A stretch of 10,937 bases of DNA from Bacteroidales bacterium UBA1253. GTDB lineage: Bacteria > Bacteroidota > Bacteroidia > Bacteroidales > Paludibacteraceae. Of the stretch, positions 7,577 to 10,937 are shown piece after piece (the first letter of the stretch is position 1; every line of letters starts with the position of its first letter). The stretch is taken from positions 3,743-14,679 of the forward strand of contig DBVX01000049.1 of the NCBI GenBank assembly GCA_002308815.1, given 5' to 3'. Under the pieces are notes generated by a model. The model was not told the origin of the DNA and ran no database searches. It saw only the letters and a list, made by a program, of their open reading frames with translations. Both the position numbers and the translations under genes were made by a program.

Positions 7577-7583
7577 AGACACC
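7557..7583 (-). terminator. Rho-independent terminator after the ldcA gene
   Basis: On the minus strand a stem GGTGTCT pairs perfectly with AGACACC (7583-7577 with 7571-7565) around a 5-nt loop CTTGC. Two further base pairs beyond a bulge extend it. It is followed by TC and six T's (7562-7557). The stop of the LD-carboxypeptidase gene is 60 nt upstream. The other flank has seven T's on the plus strand (7588-7594), so the structure could in principle act in both directions, although no plus-strand gene reaches it. Confidence 0.78.
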
Positions 7584-7643
7584 CTCATTTTTTTCGTTTT
7601 TTCACTTCGGTGTGGGATTTGGCGCAACCCTCGGAAACGTATG

Positions 7644-8531
7644 TCACCTGCCCTTAAATCGCAAATAAAGACCGTTCTCGTCAATTTGCATCCGCAGCGG
7701 GGTGTTCAACGGAAGGGGAAAATTCATTTCGTCGTGCCCTGCCGGAAAGCCGAAACAGACAGGATAGGCATATCCGCTTACGGCGTCGGCTATGGTCTCT
7801 TGCACCGGCTCTCCCATGCCCTCATCGTCCTCACAGTCTGTCATTTGCCCCACTATCAGACCGCTGATTCGTGCCAGCACGCCGCTCATGCGGAGGTTGC
7901 GCATCATGCGGTCTATATGGTAATGCCTTTCGCAAATGTCCTCTATGAAAAGGATGACGGGCTCCTCCGCCTTGTCAATCAGCGCGCCGGGGCTCCACGG
8001 CGTGGCCTGCAGGCCGTACAGCACGCTCAGGTTCCCTCCTGCCAGCCGGCCTTCCGCCATGCCCGGACGGTTCAGCGCGTGGGACGGCAGACGGTACTCG
8101 ATACTTTCTCCCTCAATGGCGCGTTTCCACAGAAGCACGTCCTCGCGCTGCTCGTTCTCCGCATTGACTCTGCACATCATCCCGTGCAGGGAGGCGCGCC
8201 CGTTGATGGCGCACCATTGGTGCAGGACAGTGATATCCGAGAAACCCACGACAAGCGGCATCCTGTCACTTGCCAGCGGGGCGGGAAGACGGTCTATTAT
8301 CTGCTGCAGGCCGTAGCCTCCGCGTGAGCACAGCACCACGTCCGCATCCGACTGCAATGCCTCCGTCAGGTCCGCCAGCCGTTCGTCCTGCGTGGCGGCG
8401 AAGCGTCCGCACCGGCAGCGGGCGTACTGTCCCTCGCTCACCTGCCAGCCCCACGAGCGCATCACGTCGGACGCGTCATCTATACGCTGCGGGTCAACCG
8501 CGCCCGAGGGGGATATGATTCTTACTTTCAT
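7644..8531 (-). CDS. ldcA: LD-carboxypeptidase, S66 family (murein recycling)
   Basis: The 295-residue protein belongs to serine peptidase family S66, which hydrolyses the bond between meso-diaminopimelate and D-Ala in murein peptides in the cytosol. Landmarks are SRGGYGLQQIIDRLP (residues 69-83), the nucleophile Ser98 in VGFSDITVLH (95-104), Glu197 in LFIEDICERHYHIDR (194-208), and His266 in GFPAGHDEMNFPLP (261-274). Together these form the Ser-Glu-His triad described for the Pseudomonas LdcA. No signal peptide is visible, in keeping with a cytosolic role in peptide recycling. The start ATG at 8531 overlaps the dapA stop as ATGA, which implies coupled translation; a longer frame from 8582 would read 17 residues from within dapA. 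The MccF-type immunity proteins belong to the same family and cannot be excluded by sequence alone, but the dapA neighbour favours LdcA. Confidence 0.93.
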   Translation of the reverse strand: MKVRIISPSGAVDPQRIDDASDVMRSWGWQVSEGQYARCRCGRFAATQDERLADLTEALQSDADVVLCSRGGYGLQQIIDRLPAPLASDRMPLVVGFSDITVLHQWCAINGRASLHGMMCRVNAENEQREDVLLWKRAIEGESIEYRLPSHALNRPGMAEGRLAGGNLSVLYGLQATPWSPGALIDKAEEPVILFIEDICERHYHIDRMMRNLRMSGVLARISGLIVGQMTDCEDDEGMGEPVQETIADAVSGYAYPVCFGFPAGHDEMNFPLPLNTPLRMQIDENGLYLRFKGR

Positions 8532-9421
8532 CGTTCCGGAAGTCGTTTCATGCATTCGCTCAGTTCCCGCTGCACCTCGCACGAATTGGGCACCAACGGC
8601 AGCCGCAGCACATTCTGTATCAGTCCCATCTGGCAGAGTGCTGTTTTGATGCCCGCCGGATTGCCTTCCTTGAACAGCAGCCGCACGAACGGCTCGTATT
8701 CAGCCTGCAAGTCGCTGTCCTGTTCATGCACGATTCGCCGGAACGCTGCCGGATAGGCGTTAGACGCGACGGATATCAGTCCTGCGCCGCCGCGTTGCAT
8801 CACGGCTGCCGCCAGACCGTCGTCGCCGCTGATAACCAGCAGTTCGCCGCCTGTTTCCGTTTGGCTCAGGTCTGTCAGCCTGCCTATCTGCGCCATGTCG
8901 CCCGAGGCCTCTTTCACGCCCGCCACCTTGTCCGGATGGCTCTTGTGGATGCGCACGGCCGTTTCCGGCAGCATGTTCACGCCCGTACGACCGGGCACGT
9001 TGTACAGTATCACCGGCACGGGGCTTGCCTCCGCTATCGCCGAGAAATGCCGGTACAGGCCTTCCTGCGAGGGTTTGTTGTAGTAGGGGCAGACGCTCAG
9101 AATCGCATCGAACTGGTCCTGCAGACGGCTCCTGTGCGACACGAGTCGCTGAACCACGGCGGCGGTGCAGTTGCCGCCAACGCCCGCCACCAAAGGCAGA
9201 CGGCCCGCATTGCGGTTGACGACGAACTCCGTCACTTCACGCTGTTCGTCCGCTGTCATCGTGACCGCCTCGCCGGTGGTGCCCAGCACCACCAGATAGT
9301 CCGCTCCGCCCGTGGCCTGCCTGTCTATCAGGCGGGCGAGGGCGTCATAATCCACGGCGCCTGTCTCCGTGAAGGGGGTCACCAGCGCTGTCCCCAGACC
9401 GCAAAGTCGTTCGTTTCTCAT
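8528..9421 (-). CDS. dapA: 4-hydroxy-tetrahydrodipicolinate synthase
   Basis: The 297-residue TIM-barrel enzyme condenses pyruvate with aspartate semialdehyde in the first committed step of lysine and meso-diaminopimelate synthesis. The Schiff-base lysine is Lys170 in VAGVKEASGD (166-175). The tyrosine of the proton relay is Tyr140 in ILYNVPGRTG (138-147), where Arg145 binds the substrate carboxylate. The threonine pair Thr48-Thr49 is in VLGTTGE, and Tyr114 is in PYYNKPSQEGLY (112-123). Length is normal. Its ATG lies 1 nt after the stop of the DUF6913-like gene (TGAGATG), and its own TGA overlaps the start of ldcA. The pairing with an enzyme that acts on DAP-containing peptides is functionally sensible. 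Lysine feedback at the allosteric site is common in the family but cannot be judged here. Confidence 0.97.
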   Translation of the reverse strand: MRNERLCGLGTALVTPFTETGAVDYDALARLIDRQATGGADYLVVLGTTGEAVTMTADEQREVTEFVVNRNAGRLPLVAGVGGNCTAAVVQRLVSHRSRLQDQFDAILSVCPYYNKPSQEGLYRHFSAIAEASPVPVILYNVPGRTGVNMLPETAVRIHKSHPDKVAGVKEASGDMAQIGRLTDLSQTETGGELLVISGDDGLAAAVMQRGGAGLISVASNAYPAAFRRIVHEQDSDLQAEYEPFVRLLFKEGNPAGIKTALCQMGLIQNVLRLPLVPNSCEVQRELSECMKRLPER

Positions 9422-9422
9422 C

Positions 9423-9953
9423 TCAGTCCTTGCTTTCTATTGTCTGAATGTAGTGTAGAATCTGGTCGAACAGCGGCGTGTGGATTTCCTGTTCGGGCAT
9501 CTCTATGTCGAAGTCGTGCAGCCCGTCCATTATGTGCCGGCCCACTTTGAACTTCGCCCGAGCGAACAGGGCGGCATAGTGCAGCGGCAGGCAGTAGGTC
9601 TGTGTCAGGTCTATCACGATGTCGTGTTCCGCCTCCGCTATCGACGACGCCGCGTCCTTGCTCAGTTGGTGCAGCCAGTTCCTGTCTTTCCATCCGAGCA
9701 TGCGGCTTTGGGGCAGGATGGGCGACTGCACGTCCTTGCGCTCCACGTAACCGAGCATCGTCACCTGCTTGTCCTCCAGCATCAGCCGGCGCACAATCTC
9801 GCGGATATCGGCGTTCTTCTCCATCACGTCGCTGTCGTAGATGAGAAGGACGGTCTTTACCTTGTCCCATTTCGGGAAACGCACGTCGCGGACGGGTTGC
9901 TGTTTCTGCTTGTTCAGGAACAGCCATCGTCTGATTCTGTCGGGGATGTTCAT
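9423..9953 (-). CDS. DUF6913-like conserved protein, function unknown
   Basis: This 176-residue protein is similar to the uncharacterised Bacteroidota family that I recall as DUF6913, which is often found beside dapA. Visible features are a basic N-terminal stretch (RIRRWLFLNKQKQQ), then FPKWDKVKTVLLIYDSD (residues 26-42), IREIVRRLMLEDKQVTMLGYV (50-70), ILPQSRMLGW, and DIVIDLTQTYCLPLHYAALF (111-130) followed by ARAKFKVGRH. The alternation of short hydrophobic strands and helices suggests a compact alpha/beta fold. No catalytic motif, signal peptide or membrane segment is apparent, so it is expected in the cytosol. It is spaced 46 nt from tyrS and 1 nt from dapA, which points to co-expression with lysine/DAP synthesis. 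Overlapping frames on both strands are shadows. The family name is from memory and should be checked by a profile search. Confidence 0.8.
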   Translation of the reverse strand: MNIPDRIRRWLFLNKQKQQPVRDVRFPKWDKVKTVLLIYDSDVMEKNADIREIVRRLMLEDKQVTMLGYVERKDVQSPILPQSRMLGWKDRNWLHQLSKDAASSIAEAEHDIVIDLTQTYCLPLHYAALFARAKFKVGRHIMDGLHDFDIEMPEQEIHTPLFDQILHYIQTIESKD

Positions 9954-9999
9954 CGTTCTCTTGCTGTTTGGCGCGTATGCGGAAGGCTTGCTCTGAACC

Positions 10000-10937
10000 T
10001 TATTTGCACACGACGAGGTAGTAATTCTTCTTTCCTTTCTGGAACAGGATGAAACGGCCGTTAATCAGCGCGTCGGTCGTTATCGGTGTCTGCGCGTCGG
10101 TCAGTTTCTGCTTGTTCATGCTCAGGCCGTTGCCCTGGATCATCTTCCGTGCCTCGCCTTTGGACGGGAATATCTGCGTCTTCTCCGCGAGCAGGTCGAG
10201 GGGGGCGATGCCCTGTTCCAGTTCCTGGCGGCTTATCTCGTACTGCTCCACCCCGTCGAACACTTGCAGGAACGTCTCTTCGTCGAGGCTTTCCAGCGCC
10301 TCTTTGGTGGCGTTGCCGAACAGGATGTTGGTGGCATTGACGGCGGTCTCGTAGTCCTTTTCGCTGTGAACCATGCACGTGACCTCTTTCGCCAGCCGTT
10401 TCTGCAGCACGCGAAGGTGCGGCGCGGCGTCATGTTCGGCTATGAGGGCGTCTATCTCGTCTTTCTCTAACGACGTGAAGATGCGGATGTAGCGCTTTGC
10501 GTCCTCGTCAGCCACGTTCAGCCAGAACTGGTAGAAGCGGTAAGGACTCGTGTAACGGCGGTCGAGCCACACGTTGCCGCTTTCCGTCTTGCCGAACTTC
10601 ACGCCGTCCGATTTGGTTATCAGCGGGCAGGTCAGCGCGTATGCGTCGTTGCCCGTCATCTTCTTTATCAGTTCCGTGCCGGTGGTGATGTTGCCCCACT
10701 GGTCCGAGCCGCCCATCTGAAGCTTGCAGTTCTTGTGCTCGTTCAGATATACGAAGTCGTAACCTTGCAGCAGCTGGTAGGTGAACTCCGTGAACGACAT
10801 GCCCTGCGAGTATTCGCCGTTGAAGCGCTTCTTCACCGAGTCCTTCGCCATCATGTAGTTCACTGTGATGAGTTTGCCCACGTTGCGCGCGAAGTCGAGG
10901 AACGTGTAGTCTTTCATCCAGTCGTAGTTGTTCACCA
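10000..10937 (-). CDS. tyrS: Tyrosyl-tRNA synthetase, C-terminal part (5' end outside window)
   Basis: An open frame from the window edge gives 311 residues of a class I tyrosyl-tRNA synthetase, which charges tRNA-Tyr in the cytosol. The visible part starts at [20 protein letters not shown], aligning near residue 120-130 of the E. coli enzyme. The Rossmann-fold tyrosine and ATP site motif [11 protein letters not shown] is at fragment residues 72-82. The KMSKS-equivalent loop KFGKT is at 113-117. An S4-type RNA-binding domain, [19 protein letters not shown] (258-276), ends the protein with [18 protein letters not shown]. The HIGH-type motif and about 120 residues are missing because they lie beyond the edge; a GTG at 10935 is an internal valine codon, not a start. 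The gene is followed by 46 nt with no clear terminator before the DUF6913-like gene. Confidence 0.97.
   Translation of the reverse strand, partial: VNNYDWMKDYTFLDFARNVGKLITVNYMMAKDSVKKRFNGEYSQGMSFTEFTYQLLQGYDFVYLNEHKNCKLQMGGSDQWGNITTGTELIKKMTGNDAYALTCPLITKSDGVKFGKTESGNVWLDRRYTSPYRFYQFWLNVADEDAKRYIRIFTSLEKDEIDALIAEHDAAPHLRVLQKRLAKEVTCMVHSEKDYETAVNATNILFGNATKEALESLDEETFLQVFDGVEQYEISRQELEQGIAPLDLLAEKTQIFPSKGEARKMIQGNGLSMNKQKLTDAQTPITTDALINGRFILFQKGKKNYYLVVCK

Noticed and set aside
9418..9927. 169-codon minus-strand frame overlapping the DUF6913-like gene
   Set aside because: It is rich in R, A, P and G as typical of an out-of-frame reading, while the frame at 9423-9953 has a sensible composition and a coupled dapA start.
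10933..10935. GTG as start codon of tyrS
   Set aside because: The residues around it align with an internal part of tyrosyl-tRNA synthetases, so the gene continues past the window edge.

Overview
The window reads as a stretch of chromosome from a member of the Bacteroidota, most likely order Bacteroidales. This rests on four things: a DUF6913-type protein next to dapA, a Bacteroidales-style TPR protein placed gyrA-TPR-ruvX-def, a likely TAnnTTTG-type promoter, and start codons that mostly lack a Shine-Dalgarno sequence. The genus cannot be fixed from sequence alone. All eleven genes lie on the minus strand, so transcription runs from high to low coordinates. No gene-free gap exceeds about 180 bases. 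I see no tRNA or rRNA gene, CRISPR array, insertion sequence, integrase or phage gene.

Right block (10937 to 7644): the 3' part of tyrS, a DUF6913-like protein of unknown function, dapA (lysine/DAP synthesis) and an S66-family LD-carboxypeptidase (murein recycling). The last three are nearly or fully overlapping (1-nt gap, then an ATGA overlap) and were probably transcribed and translated together. A Rho-independent terminator follows.

Central block (7643 to 2628): a recognisable promoter whose upstream element sits inside the preceding terminator hairpin drives gyrA. After it come a secreted TPR protein, ruvX/yqgF and def at short spacing. Between ruvX and def lies the most unusual DNA of the window: nine consecutive 7-bp units (63 bp). 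The transcript of this stretch contains no G. It runs from the last codons of ruvX to 4 nt before the def start.

Left block (2626 to 1): a RhaT-like ten-helix transporter begins 1 nt after def. It is followed by an outer-membrane beta-barrel protein and the 5' end of a secreted TPR-type protein cut by the window edge.

Most of the window is ordinary housekeeping sequence. I did not find a convincing new system such as a defence, toxin or mobile module. The items most worth a second look are the heptamer array, the gyrA promoter nested in a terminator, the glycine at the GyrA position equivalent to E. coli Asp87, and the uncharacterised envelope pair at the left end.
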